A stretch of DNA of 64,000 nt from Gracilaria domingensis. Taxonomy: Eukaryota; Rhodophyta; Florideophyceae; Gracilariales; Gracilariaceae. Made by a program: the position numbers and the translations under genes. Every line of letters starts with the position of its first letter. Position 1 is the first letter of the stretch. Location of the stretch: NCBI GenBank assembly GCA_022539475.1, contig VCMS01000302.1, positions 54,916 through 118,915 on the forward strand. The letters are read 5' to 3'. The notes below the pieces were generated by a model, which did not search any database, had not been told where the DNA came from, and worked only from the letters and a program-made list of their open reading frames with translations. Positions 30,570-41,975 of the stretch are shown piece by piece.

Positions 30570-31173
30570 CGAGATAAGCAGCCCCCAATCGCCAAACAGA
30601 ACTTCGACATCTACTCATTGGAGAAACCTCTCAATATCCAACCAGAAAAAGAAAAGAACAATAGCCTCAACTCAAAGGTATAAACATTTGAAGATGTTGC
30701 ATTCCACGTAGACCAAATTCTCTCTTCCCATTATAAATGGCTTGCGAGAGGGAAGATGCCTTACCCGGTCAATATAATTGAGGTGTGTGTGTCATACTTT
30801 CGTGGCTCATAACGAAAAGCATGAACTATGAATCACCATTAGCTTTTCAAAGCTATGCTCCAATCGCACCAGAGTGATACCTCAGAAGCATTCAACAAAC
30901 GGAAGAGCAGTTATCGTCCCGGATCCACTCCAAGGTTCTATGATTGTCGCACTCTATATCCCCAAGGCTTTGGCAACCTAGTACAGCAAATTGATCTATT
31001 CCACGAAGTAACCGAGACACCAACATACTCGGGGTGAACGAGCGACCAAAGAACAAATCCAATCTCGTGAAAGCGCTGGTCTTTTCCTCCTCTTTTTCAT
31101 TATTGAGACTTGCTGGTGTTAAATCCCTGTGAGTCCCCGCACATATCTTCACTCTCTACCGCAACTGCGGTGT
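30570..31173. other. Intergenic between propeller protein and flotillin
   Basis: No gene seen; it should hold the promoter of the propeller gene and the 3' end of flotillin. Confidence 0.4.
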
Positions 31174-32637
31174 TCATGAAAGGTTACTCGTTACGAGCGC
31201 CTCGAAGATCGCAGGTAATTGCGCAGCCAAAATGCTAATCATGCTTGTCACGTTGGTTGCTTGATCTTGCTGGTCAACAATCGTAATCCCCTCAATTCTT
31301 ACCAGGGGTTCAACAATAGCTCTCATGTCTCTCTCGAAATCGTTAATCATTACATCTATCATGTACGATTCATTTCCATGCTCTTTCCATATCCGGAGTT
31401 GGTCTTCAAGAACATCCATTTCGGCCATTCCTTCCGCTCGTATCGTGCGAGCTTTCATGATATCTATTTCGGCATCGGCTAAACCTTTGGATCGTATTGC
31501 CTGAGCCTCAGCCAACCCTTCCCGCCGTATTTTCGCGGCCTCTACCACAGCTTCTGCAAAACCCTTTCTCTTCACTTGCTGGGCTTGGGCCTCAGCATTC
31601 GCTCTGGCTAATTCTATTTCCTTTTCAGCACGTGCCCGTGCTTTAGCAACAGTTCGATCGCTTTTTATAATCCGTTTGTAGTACCTTGCATCTGCCTCTA
31701 CCTGCACAGTCCTTTCCATCGTAAGCCGTTGTTTTTCAATTTTCCGACGCAGTACCGCCAGTTCAGCAGCCACCTCTGCTGCTTTGGCATACTTCTTTTT
31801 CATTAACAATTCAGCCTCTCTCTCCGCTGAAGTGATAGCAAATGCCTTTTCTCGAGCTGCCCGGACACGATCAACGCTTGCTTGTGCTTTGGCATCCGTT
31901 ATTGCCTTTTGCTTGTGCGAAAATATCGCACGTATACGTTCTTTGTTCTGATTTATATGAGCTGCCACCCTTCTTTTCATCTCGTTTAAGTTCGCTCGAC
32001 TCCGATGTTGCGCTTCGCTTTCAACTTTCTCCCTTTGAATACGTGCGTTTTCCAACTCACCTAGCGCATCTATGTACCCTTCATCATCAGTAACTGCAAC
32101 AACTGTATACGACACGATGGACAACCCCATGTTCCGTAAATCATGATTGCAGTGATAGATCACTTTCTCGCAAAACAAATCACGGTTGTGGATGAGTTCC
32201 TCAACGGTAAGGGTGCTTAGGATTGCTCTTTGATGGCCAGCAATCGTTTGTTTTATCGCATAATCAATCTGTTGCGAACTCTTGCCAAGAAAATGCTGAG
32301 CAGCCAGCAAAATAGCGCCCTCGTCGGTGTATAAAGCTGAGTCAGTCCGACTGCCATGTCTATCAAGAGGCCCAGAGTTTTCCCATGCCGGATTCCAACC
32401 TTGAATTTTCACCTGGCAGCAGCAGAGAACGTTTATTCTTGCTCCAGAGGAGGATATACCTCGGCGGGTTTCAACGTTTAAGGTTCGCAGCTCAAGATTC
32501 AACAAGTCTATCCTTTCAAGAAACGGGAAGTATTTGACAGTTCCGCCAATTTGTATTCTGACTCTGTTCGCTCCGAAAGTTTTCAGAATCGCAGTGTTGG
32601 GGCCCGCAGTCTTAATAACTGGGTCGAGAATACCCAT
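31174..32637 (-). CDS. Flotillin
   Basis: 487 residues, full family length. An N-terminal SPFH/prohibitin domain (about 1-200) begins with AGPNTAIL and contains FPFLERIDLLNLELRTLNVET and GHQRAILSTLTVEEL, very close to flotillin consensus. From about 205 to 410 there is a long coiled coil rich in Ala/Glu/Arg, with the AE-repeat segments (ARANAEAQAQQVKRKGFAEA, AEIDIMKA) that name the family. The C-terminal part matches the flotillin-specific end. Flotillins oligomerise on the cytosolic face of sterol-rich plasma-membrane and endosomal domains and scaffold endocytosis. The usual N-terminal Cys for palmitoylation is not evident in the first 30 residues; CCC occurs near residue 73. Intron-less here, unlike most animal copies. 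Confidence 0.93.
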   Translation of the reverse strand: MGILDPVIKTAGPNTAILKTFGANRVRIQIGGTVKYFPFLERIDLLNLELRTLNVETRRGISSSGARINVLCCCQVKIQGWNPAWENSGPLDRHGSRTDSALYTDEGAILLAAQHFLGKSSQQIDYAIKQTIAGHQRAILSTLTVEELIHNRDLFCEKVIYHCNHDLRNMGLSIVSYTVVAVTDDEGYIDALGELENARIQREKVESEAQHRSRANLNEMKRRVAAHINQNKERIRAIFSHKQKAITDAKAQASVDRVRAAREKAFAITSAEREAELLMKKKYAKAAEVAAELAVLRRKIEKQRLTMERTVQVEADARYYKRIIKSDRTVAKARARAEKEIELARANAEAQAQQVKRKGFAEAVVEAAKIRREGLAEAQAIRSKGLADAEIDIMKARTIRAEGMAEMDVLEDQLRIWKEHGNESYMIDVMINDFERDMRAIVEPLVRIEGITIVDQQDQATNVTSMISILAAQLPAIFEALVTSNLS

Positions 32638-33668
32638 GTGACTGTCTTGCAGAAGACACCCGAGAATCCTATCGGCGAGCTTGATCTCGAACGCGCAACG
32701 ACGTGGAGATAAATATGAATGTATGTGATTCCCCGAAGGAAAGAACGAACGCCAGGGGAAAAGAGGGTCGTGTTGCTACCGCTGAAGGCTCCTAAATCAA
32801 CTCGTTTGTAACGCATGTTATTGGCTGCAGCACAAGAATACAACAAGTATCCTTCTCTCAGGCTTAATTCTGTACAGTTATGGACACTGCAAAAATCCAG
32901 TTTTTCAAATAATTTAGACATGAATTTCCATGCCTGTTTCTACCGTCTGCATCACTCCTTTCAATCGTCGGGCATAATTCTGTACACTGCCGAAGGCCCA
33001 TGTTCGCAGCGCAAACTTTGTTTTGAACGTCAGAGACTCCTGTAGTAGAGCCTGGGCACTTTGTATATGTTCCGTCTTGTTATTATTTTGTCTACTACAT
33101 TTGCATCCCGTAACGTTAATAAGCTATGTAAAGAACAATAATGAAAAGAAGTGAATACCTAGGGTAACACATATGATTCAATTAAACTTTCCTTTAGCTA
33201 CTTTATGAACTTTTTGAATTTTCATTGACGAAAAAACGTGTTTTTTCAAAATGCTAAGAGACTTTTAAGTGCAACTTTTAACTGTATCTTTTGCAAAATT
33301 TTGCTTTTTTGCTACTTGTACAAAAAACAGCCATGGAGCGAGAGTCCATTTACACACAAAAAGTAGAAAATCATTTCAAAAAACCGTACTCTTCATTGTA
33401 ACAAAGATATTTAACATTTTCGCTATGCCATAAGCCAATTAGAGAGCTACATTATTTCCAAGCGGAACAATCTCACAAAAAAGTCATAAAAATTAGCTTT
33501 GCCCGGCTTCGCGTAGCGCTAGACATGCGCAGACCAAATTATTGCATTGCAATTAAATTTATGAAAAAATGTCCGTGTACAGAATTAAGCCATGTACAAA
33601 ATAAGGCCGACGAGATAAATACCGTTAGTACCGGCCAAAATTCAAAGCAATAATCAAATGCCTGCAAC
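32638..33668. other. AT-rich intergenic stretch before the piggyBac element
   Basis: No gene or repeat recognised; long A and T runs. Confidence 0.4.
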
Positions 33669-36569
33669 GCTAGTGTCTATTCGACAATTGACCTCATATG
33701 AGGTCAATTGGCCTCATATGAGGCCGAAATTAAAACACTCATTAGTTTAGTTTACTTTATTCCATCGCAGCCCAAACCCATGTACACAGCCCTCCTTGAT
33801 CTCCTCTTCCTTGGCGTCAACCACACTCACGAGTTCGTAGGACATAAACGACAACAACCTCGGTTTACATCACAGCACTCGACATATATACCCAACTATG
33901 CCACGAGCAAATGATCCCCGTACAGTTGTTGGAAATCGTGTCCACAGCCGTGCACGATTGGTAACATCAGACACTGATTGCAAGCGATTCTTTGGCAGCC
34001 AATGGAAAACCAAAATGATCAGTGGAACTGTCGTGTCCACATCCCTCAATCTGAACAACGGCCGTCGTCAAACAATCGTGCGAATCAATTTTGAGTTACC
34101 CGGTCGATGCAAAGAGTGTGACATGAAACTTTGCAGCGTAAAGAAGGGTGATTATGTCACAACTGAAGAAACGGCCACTATTGGCCGTCAGCAGCAGTTG
34201 GAGACAAACGGCGCGAAACCGAACGAACAAAGCCAGGAAATGCCTCCTGGAGAACATCATATGACTTCAAGCACTCCGAATGAGGAAACAGCGACCGCAC
34301 CAATCACGGAAGAGAGCATTGTTGAAGCGCGTTCAGAAGTTGACGCTCATTCGACGATTTGGAAGATGCAAAGTGTACCGTTATTGCTAAATGGTCAGAT
34401 CCGAATGCATCAGTGGAAAGTAATTGGTCCAACGGGAGATTTTATCACGGCGTGTCATGCTCCTCGGGATCTTAAACCTTTTGATTATTTCATGTGGATG
34501 TTTCCTGCGTCCCATTTAAACATTATGGTCCACAAGACGAACATCCGACTAGGAAGTATGGGATTCAAAGAAACAACTGCTGGAGAGATTCTCAGATTCT
34601 TTGCAGTGATGATATTAATAACTCGGTTTGAATTCACTGATCGACGAACTTTATGGAGCTGCGAGTCTTCGTCAAAGTATATACAGGCACCTGGATTGGG
34701 TAAAGCTATGGCCCGTAATCGATTTGAGGCTCTCCGGAGATGCATCGTTTTCAGTGGCGAGCCTGAGGAAGAGGTTGAAAGCGAGGCACGATGGTCACGT
34801 GTGTCCGACTTCGTTTCAGCAATCAATAATCATCGAAGAACTTTTGTCACGCCGTCAAGTACGTTGTGTGTGGATGAAAGTATGTCACGCTGGTATGGAC
34901 TGGGTGGACATTGGATAAACATTGGACTTCCAAACTACATTGCTCTTGACCGGAAGCCAGAGAATGGCTTTGAACTGAAAACCGTTTGTTGTGGTCAAAG
35001 TGGTATACTTCTAAAAGTCGAGATAACAATGGGAAGTACCAGCACGGAGACAATGGATTACTCAGAAGAATTCCAGCATGGCACATCTGTTCTATTGAGA
35101 TTGGTTCAAGACTGGTTTGGGAGTGATCGTCTGGTATGCGCTGATTCCTATTTTGCTTCCGTCGAAACAGCAGAATCTCTCTTGAAAAAGGGAATGCGAT
35201 TTATTGGCGTTATCAAAAACGCTACCAGACGGTTTCCAATGAAGCGATTGTCAGAAATCACTATTACGAATCGTGGAGAGCATGTATCAATGGTTTCGAA
35301 GCTAAGTGAAATCGAAAAAGAAATGATGGCTGTTCTTTGGGTGGATCGAGAAAGAAGATATTTTATCAGCACATACGGTTCGACCAATCCTGGGACTCCA
35401 ATCAATCGTACTCGCTGGAGAAACGTGAACGGGACCGCTAAAAAGCTCTTTTTCTCGATATCCATCCCAGAAGTTTGCGAAAAATATTACGATGTGTGCT
35501 CCAAAATCGACCGTCACAATCGTTGTAGGCAAGATGAACTCAAACTGGAGAGAAAATTTGAAGTCAAGGAATGGTCTTTCCGAGTTAATACAACACTATT
35601 TGCAATGTGTGTTGTGGATGCCTGGAATCTTTACAAAAGCTCCACGGGAAATCTAAGAAATCTATCACCTCATTCCTTCTACTGTGAACTGGCGGATCAG
35701 CTGATTGGTAACAACTGGGATTCTATTGGTCGAATCAGAAGACATTCTGAAGGAGAGGTTGATTCTAGCTTGCCAGTGGCTGGAACTGGTATTCATCTGG
35801 CGCAAACCACTCGGAAGCGAATGAAAAAAGATGGAACTTTAACAGCTGCTGTTTATCAAGGAAGATGCAGAGTATGCAAGAGCAATATTAAGTCGAAGTT
35901 CTTGTGCTCTGCATGTCTTAAGAATCGCGATGTGTCTATTTATTTATGCCACAGTTCGACTGGTCGCTCCTGCTTTTTAGATCATTTGCGTGACTCTCAC
36001 TCTATTGTGGACATAAATTAGTCAACAAGGTTTGAACATGGATGTCAACATTCGATTAGAGTTATTTTATGAAGGTTTTTAAAATTAAAAGATGCATAAG
36101 TTCGATTTCCTATAGCCCCCTACTTGTTCACTCCGCGTTTTTAACTTGCAAGATGCACTTTTACTCTGTGACGAAACTACCCCCTTGACAAATGTCACCT
36201 TGTTCTGTCTGCCGTTCAGGTGGGCGCTTATGCGTTCTTAGAGTAAAGCGATTTTGAATAAGTCGAGCTGCCGAAGCAGTTTTTGAGTTTACATTTGAAC
36301 TCAGCGAGGTTCGATCTTGGGTTTTTAATGCTCTTTTGTAGTCTGTTGACCACTCACGCACGTTTACACTAACTACCAAGGCGTCACGTTTAAGTATTTG
36401 AATGCTAAAACCAAAAGAGTAGTTCAAATCGCTGTTTAAACTATTGAATTTGTGAATTGTACCCCTAAAATAAACAAAATTTTACACAAATCTAATTCGG
36501 CTGCCTGGCCTCATATGAGGCCAAAGCGACCTCATATGAGGCCAAGGGGTCGGTCCGATAGACACTAGC
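33669..36569 (+). mobile_element. piggyBac-type DNA transposon
   Basis: The ends GCTAGTGTCTAT (33669-33680) and its inverse (36558-36569) are 12-bp terminal inverted repeats. Inside each end lie two copies of the palindrome CCTCATATGAGG, at 33692-33703 and 33712-33723 on the left and 36509-36520 and 36530-36541 on the right; the outermost left copy extends to a perfect 26-bp palindrome (33685-33710). The single gene is an unbroken transposase. The TTAA duplication usual for piggyBac is not seen at these ends, so the exact boundary or target choice is unsettled. Confidence 0.8.
33898..36021 (+). CDS. piggyBac-family (DDE_Tnp_1_7) transposase, intact
   Basis: 707 residues without interruption. 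After a variable, probably disordered N-terminus (1-180) comes the DDE domain: PFDYFMWMFPASHLNIMV, then VDESMSRWYGLGG with the first catalytic Asp (residue 326), RKPENGFELKTVCCGQSG, VCADSYFASVETAESLLKKG with the second Asp (416), FIGVIKNATRRFP, and FAMCVVDAWNLYKSS with a candidate third Asp (574). The C-terminus is a Cys-rich zinc-binding module, CRVCKSN...CSAC, then a CHSSTGRSC pattern, comparable to the piggyBac cross-brace finger that binds the ends. The start at 33898 follows the terminal palindromes by 175 bp. An unbroken frame suggests a young copy or a domesticated gene. Confidence 0.85.
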   Translation: MPRANDPRTVVGNRVHSRARLVTSDTDCKRFFGSQWKTKMISGTVVSTSLNLNNGRRQTIVRINFELPGRCKECDMKLCSVKKGDYVTTEETATIGRQQQLETNGAKPNEQSQEMPPGEHHMTSSTPNEETATAPITEESIVEARSEVDAHSTIWKMQSVPLLLNGQIRMHQWKVIGPTGDFITACHAPRDLKPFDYFMWMFPASHLNIMVHKTNIRLGSMGFKETTAGEILRFFAVMILITRFEFTDRRTLWSCESSSKYIQAPGLGKAMARNRFEALRRCIVFSGEPEEEVESEARWSRVSDFVSAINNHRRTFVTPSSTLCVDESMSRWYGLGGHWINIGLPNYIALDRKPENGFELKTVCCGQSGILLKVEITMGSTSTETMDYSEEFQHGTSVLLRLVQDWFGSDRLVCADSYFASVETAESLLKKGMRFIGVIKNATRRFPMKRLSEITITNRGEHVSMVSKLSEIEKEMMAVLWVDRERRYFISTYGSTNPGTPINRTRWRNVNGTAKKLFFSISIPEVCEKYYDVCSKIDRHNRCRQDELKLERKFEVKEWSFRVNTTLFAMCVVDAWNLYKSSTGNLRNLSPHSFYCELADQLIGNNWDSIGRIRRHSEGEVDSSLPVAGTGIHLAQTTRKRMKKDGTLTAAVYQGRCRVCKSNIKSKFLCSACLKNRDVSIYLCHSSTGRSCFLDHLRDSHSIVDIN

Positions 36570-36614
36570 AGTAAGGCAATGAATCAGGACCACAAAGACA
36601 CCTACCTTTTTGAG

Positions 36615-39204
36615 CAGGGCAATGTGGAACATGGGCTAATGTGGAACACCAAAACCCAAAGGCTCTTTATGTGCCATATGTGACGCTTGGTAGCCCTAGC
36701 AGACCTGCGTGAAGCAACGAACTGAAGCATTTTTTATATCAACTGGTCTTCATAGTGTATAGACAAATCTGCGCTTTGTTGTCCAGTAAACGCTGTTCTC
36801 GTTACCAACATACGTCCAAACAGCTTCCATCCTCTACAACTAATTTACGATAGATATTCAAACCAAAAGCGCCCGCAAAAGATGCAAAGCTGCTGCTTAA
36901 AGCCTACTGCAGGCAGCTCCACCATGATGTTTCTACTCCCTCTTTTTAAGAGCTCGTGGCGCAGCGATGGTGAAACCATGTATGCGACGCCAAAGCCTCA
37001 AAAACAAGCGCAGAAACCCCTCAATTGAAGCAACTCGTGGACAACGCGATACCGCAATCAATCTTATCAAAGCCCGCAAATCTGTTTGAACAATCGCACG
37101 CCTAACCAATCTCTCAGTCGGAACTGTATGTCGATTGAAAGACACAATAATGGAGGCCCGAAATCAAGATCTTGATTACGACGACTCTGTGCACGACCCG
37201 AAAGTCGGACGCAAAATGATACTGAGGTACTCGGAAGAGCGAATGATAGTTGATCGCTTCAACTAGTTTGCTGACCACAGCTTCATCTGCGAAAAAGAAA
37301 CTTTGCGAGCTATTGTAGCCAGGAATGCGCAAGATGGTCGTAAAACGTTGCCAAATAGACAGCCTCCTGATGACTGGGTTAGTGCGTTCCGCGCCCGCCA
37401 TCGCGAGGTGACCTTACGCAAAATGGAAAGTAGGGAAGTGTAGAAGATCACAGCGCAAAACCCTAAACATGTCCAGACTCCCGTCAATGCTCTGAAGCTG
37501 TGTAAGAAAAACAATCCTGGTATACTAGACGACCCAGACACCGTTTGGAACATGGACGAGACCCAGGTAACCATCAACTCTGCAGAAACGGAGAAGAGGT
37601 TTGCTAGTTCTACGACTCACCATGGTGGCATGAAAATGAAATGCAACAATCAAGGAAAGCATTTGACTGCCGTTGTAATTGCATCTGCATCCGGTCTGTC
37701 GCTTCCGCTGTTCTTCATAGTTTAGGGTACTAATCATATGAACTGCTGGTTCGAACCACTGTCACCCGAAATATTTAAAGACGAGCCCGGCGTGCCGCAT
37801 TGGCTCGCCATCGAAAAATGGCTTCCTGAGGGAAGTTTCATTATTGGAAACGAAAAGGGATCTATGACAATGGAGATTATCCATTTCGTCATCGGTCATA
37901 TTGTTCGTCATGCAGGGGATAGACTGTGAAAGAAGAAGATACTGCTCGTGCTGGATGGACATAAATCCCGGAATGGATATGTTTGGCTTAAGAAAGCAAA
38001 AGCGGCAAATATAGAGGTAATAATCAGTCCTGCGAATACTTCACACTTCCTTCAAGCATGCGACCAATCGATAAACAAGCGTTATAAGGAAGCCGTGCGC
38101 GGAACCTACGATCTACTCAATAACAAGGCATTTGTTGATTTCGGAGAGTATGGAATTAAATTCAAGCTAGGAACTGCAGGGTACAGAGCACTTACAAAAA
38201 GTGTTGTCCAGGAGGGGTTCGAGAAAGTTGGAATGTGGCCCATGGACTTTCGTTTCCTCACTTGGGTCCAGGAAAAATGGGGAGTAAAACCAATTACCCA
38301 CTCTACAGAAGCTCGTCACTCTCAACGCATTGCAGACAAGAACCAATGGAATGACGTCATGTCCGTCGTGAACAAAAGAATGGGGATGTACTAACAGATG
38401 GTCTCTATTCGTGATCTCTTGCAGCGTGATCAAACACGTATTGCCGATATACTTTTGCGCCATACGCCGACGAAAAGGAGCATTTGGAAGAATCCTACCG
38501 AACAGGTTGATCGCACGACACTTCATCGAGGTGCTCCAGCAGTTTACGCCACACATGGCGATCTCATCAAAAAACAAGAAGCCCAAGAGAAGAAAGAGAA
38601 AGAAGAATATCTTGCGAAGGCAAAGCGTAAGATTGAGGCCACAGAGAGGTGGCTACGGGAAGCCGAGCGGAAGGAGGCCCTTGCTCTTGAACGCCAGCAA
38701 AAGCTCGAGGAGAGAGCTGAAGTTCGCGCGGAAGCTGCGCGTGTTCGTGAGGTCCAGAAAGCAGAGAAGGCCAAACGCAAGGAAGCCCTTGCGATAGAAC
38801 GACAGCGCAAGAAAGAGCAACGCGAGCAAAAGGCGTTAGAACGCAAGCGCAAAAAACAGAAAATCAATGGTTCACGTACATGCCCATCAACATTGGTTCA
38901 TGTACCGTCTGGTGCTCTTGCTACCGATAGTGGCAGCGAAAGGCAAGGCTCTCAGAATGTGGCTGAACGGGAAAGCAGCAACTGCAACTCGTAGGTGCGT
39001 CGGACGGTAGGGGCAGGGGTCAGACTACGGAGGAAATATCGGTGGCCTGCAGCCTGCTCACGTTGCAAACTCTCTCCCCAAAGGTGTTAGAAACTCATCA
39101 TTTGGGTCTGGTGGAGTCTGTGGGCGACCAGAGCGTTCTGGATGATCCAGATTATGCGTGTTGGAAGCTGGTGCCAAAAGCAGACGACGTTCCACATTGC
39201 CCTG
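36615..39204 (+). mobile_element. pogo/Tigger-type DNA transposon, decayed
   Basis: CAGGGCAATGTGGAAC at 36615-36630 is matched by its exact inverse at 39189-39204: 16-bp terminal inverted repeats enclosing 2.6 kb and a broken DDE_1 transposase. The CAGGG start is like Tigger ends. The TA duplication usual for Tc1/pogo elements is not visible. The element begins 45 bp after the piggyBac end. Confidence 0.75.
36940..38994 (+). pseudogene. pogo/Tigger (CENP-B-like, DDE_1) transposase, broken
   Basis: Segments in order: a Psq-type helix-turn-helix (TAINLIKARKSV...IARLTNLSVGTVCRLKD, about 37050-37140), a CENP-B-type DNA-binding stretch (about 37150-37420), NMDETQVTINS with the first Asp (about 37550), LSLPLFFIV, FIIGNEKGSMTMEIIHFVIGH, then LVLDGHKSRNGYVWLKKAKA with the second Asp (37946-38010) and NTSHFLQACDQSINKRYKEAV with the third. 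An in-frame TAA at 38392-38394 separates a Lys/Glu-rich coiled-coil tail (38398-38994) in the same frame. Several stops (for example before 37738, at 37927-37929) make it inactive. Confidence 0.8.
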
Positions 39205-40153
39205 GTTTGGGCGAGAAGGTCGAATTTTAGAGCGGAGGGGAGTGAGGTCTGCAGCTTGCGCATAGTAGAAACTTACATCTTGATACTTGGTGCACGTTAT
39301 GTCCACACCTAGCGCAAGATATATCCCCGTGCTCCCTGGGTGAGCAGTTTTGTTTCAGGGTGATTTTTGGAGATATTACGAGAATCGCCGTGGGAAGAGC
39401 GGGAAATGGCGTAAGAACTAGATTTGACTGTCAAGTGCTCTTGTCAAGTAGTATTGCAGTATTTCAGTAGCATTTATAATAAATTCAGAGACGCTGACAG
39501 TTTATAGTGGCCTTATTCTGGAGCACATTTTACCGTGTTGTTACTCACGCCGAGGGAATTCCCTTCGATTTGCGGGAAGAGTTCACTTTCCCGGAATATT
39601 CTTAAATTGGAACGCCTTCAATTATACGAGCAAGATCATCTTAGTGTTCAAAGTGAAGTACAAACGCAGTATTGTGGTAGAGCAAGTAGAGAATCTATGC
39701 GTAGTTATAGTATCAATGTGGAAAAACGGGAAGTTCTGCACCTGAAAACGCGGTATATATCGGTTTCATCGCTACATACCTGTGTTGAGTACGGCATACA
39801 TTTATTGATAAAATACTTAACTTGAATTTAAAATGGGGTACTCTACTCACAAAAGATGCGTTCAAGTAAAGTATGTTTCGTTCTGAACCTGGAAGCGTTC
39901 ACGAACAATGCTACGGACGTTTTCATTTTTTCGAAGGAGTATCATTTACATTTCGAGATGTTTCGACATCTTCGGAGATGTACAAATACATCTCGTTCGC
40001 ACACACTACTGTACTGTAATGCTGCTATGCTGCAAAGTGCAACATATTTCAAAATGTGTTATATATTCTACAATGACTGATTGGCGCAAAAAGATTTCTT
40101 TGGCAGTAGTCTTAAACTTTTGCAGTTCGGTCCTGAGCCTTTTCCGTAAACGT
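39205..40153. other. No gene seen
   Basis: AT-rich, short frames only. Confidence 0.3.
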
Positions 40154-40836
40154 TTATTGTAACGTTTCCGCCCACATTACCATGATTCTGAAACACAGAC
40201 CTTGAAACAACTTCATATTCTGCAGAACTACGATAATCGTCCTCCAAATTTTGACGCCTCTTTCATTCCCGCACATTGCCTTCTTTCCTTCTTCAGCATC
40301 CCGCGTAGCATTCACAACAATTGTACTCTCTTCTGCCGCTTCGCTCTTCTCGATTGATACCAGCATTCCACCTTCTTTACCTTCTTCACAGTCTCCAAGT
40401 ATGCCACTTTGCTGGCGCTTCTCTAAATTGCCACGGAGATTGGTATAAGCTGCAAACGATCGATAATCTCGATGCCCAGAACGCAACGAAACGTTCGCGT
40501 CACTGTTTCCAGCTAAAAAAGGACGAGTGATAACAGTGCTACGACGACCATGCATTGTCATAGCGCTCCGTAGTCCCACTCCATTTATATTGTTAGAGAA
40601 GAAAGCTTCCATAAGATAGCGTGTCAATGTGTTGGCACTAATTTTCGGTCCTTTGAAGAAAGATGCGGCTTCCCTACAAGATAGTTGAGGGCAAAAAAGA
40701 AATTCTCATGCGGCTTACGGAAACAAAAAATGATATGAAGATAATCCACAGGGTCTTGATACACATTGACTTTAACACCAATTTGAGTCCGATTCCAGAA
40801 AATGATCTCCTTAGACTTAGCATTAATGTACTTCAA
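40154..40836 (-). pseudogene. Crypton tyrosine recombinase, catalytic C-terminal part
   Basis: GGLKYINAKSKEIIFWNR (about 40785-40845) begins the catalytic domain and has a counterpart at 14.4 kb. The end, MTMHGRRSTVITRPFLAGNS, SGHRDYRSFAAYTNLRGNLE, has the HxxR, GH and Tyr arrangement of tyrosine recombinases: His and Arg of HGRR, His of SGHR, and the nucleophile Tyr of AAYTNL. A frame change between 40624-40836 and 40154-40627 breaks it. Acidic, Gly-rich residues follow. This motif set is typical of Cryptons. Confidence 0.65.
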
Positions 40837-40989
40837 CCCGCCTTACTGGGTCCTCGAAGCACCTTCTCTGCTTCCGATTCTACCAACAATTCGGACGACC
40901 TTCTCACAACCCTCGGTGACGTGAGTAACATCCTCGAGGCGCAGCTCGGCAAGCTCACTCTTACGAATGTGGAGCAAACCCGATTCTGA

Positions 40990-41975
40990 GGGTGTTTGAC
41001 GAAGAAGCTCTTCATACATGAGCGATGCGCCCGTGCACGTGGCACTTGACGTTATGAGGTGCATCCCCTATGGGAGTCTTCAACCGTTGGTTAATTTAAT
41101 CTTAATTAGCACCCGTAGAGGAGCGTGCATGGTCCATGGCCCCTGCTTGGGCGCGGACACGTGGAGGTGGATGGCTAGCATACCAGTGGGGTATTTTGGG
41201 GAATATTTTAGTTTGTCTTTATTTTTGCACCCTGACAGTGGGGTTGCGTACGTGTACCACCCGTACGGGTGTGCACTACTGTAATCAGTCGACCAGCCCT
41301 GCACGTGGAGTACTTAGAGGTGCAGGGGCGGCTGAACACCACCTGATGGTAAAACAACCAAGCCTCTCCTTCGAGAACTGCCACTCGGATCAGAGGGCAC
41401 TTGAGACACATCTTGAGTGTGGGCTCTAGGCGCTACTGCCCTTATCGGTGTACTACTCCACCCGGAGGGTCACCTCAAGAGGTATAAGTGCGCGTACTCT
41501 CCTTGGGACGCCTAAGGAATCTGTATATACCGTGTGGTATTGACGTCTACTATTTCTATTAATTCCTGATTGCAAGCCAGATCTCCGCCCTAGTATTGGG
41601 TTGTTTCTTGTTCTTTTTACCCGACGTCAGGCCTGTTGCCTGCCTGTGCACGGCCCGCGTCTCCTCTTTGGACGTATCCCTTTTTCCCTTGTTTCTTGGT
41701 CTACGCCTCCTCCCGGAGTGTCTGGCACACCCCTTTTCGGGTATTCCTCGCTTCTACAGCGTTCTTGGCTGGTGATCCTCCTGATATTGGACTTTCTGCA
41801 TTCACCTCTGTAGGCTTTCCTCAGTACAGTACTGGTCTTACACCCAGGTCCCCGGTGTCAACAGAGGCCCGTCCTCCGAGTAACCATCGCCCAGGGAGCA
41901 GGACTTCGGACATCCTGTGCGTGTTTCACCCGTCCTGGGTTTGCACCACAACGAAAGGCTGTCATGAAAGCCACA
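40990..41975 (+). mobile_element. Hairpin-rich LTR module, copy A, inserted in the Crypton
   Basis: Same ordered landmarks as copies B and C: GAGCGATGCGCC (41021-41032), CCCTGACAGTGGGG, ACCC-GTAC-GGGT (41259-41270), CTCC-ACCC-GGAG (41456-41467), ACCTC-AA-GAGGT (41472-41483), TATATACCGTG TATA-like region, the core CCGCCCTAGTATTGGG (41585-41600), a pyrimidine tract, CTTACACCCAGGTCC and TTGCACCACA. Fossil LTR, younger than the Crypton it interrupts. Confidence 0.6.

Noticed and set aside
33665-36575. TTAA target duplication of the piggyBac element
   Set aside because: Looked for at both ends and not found; the boundary given rests on the inverted repeats only.
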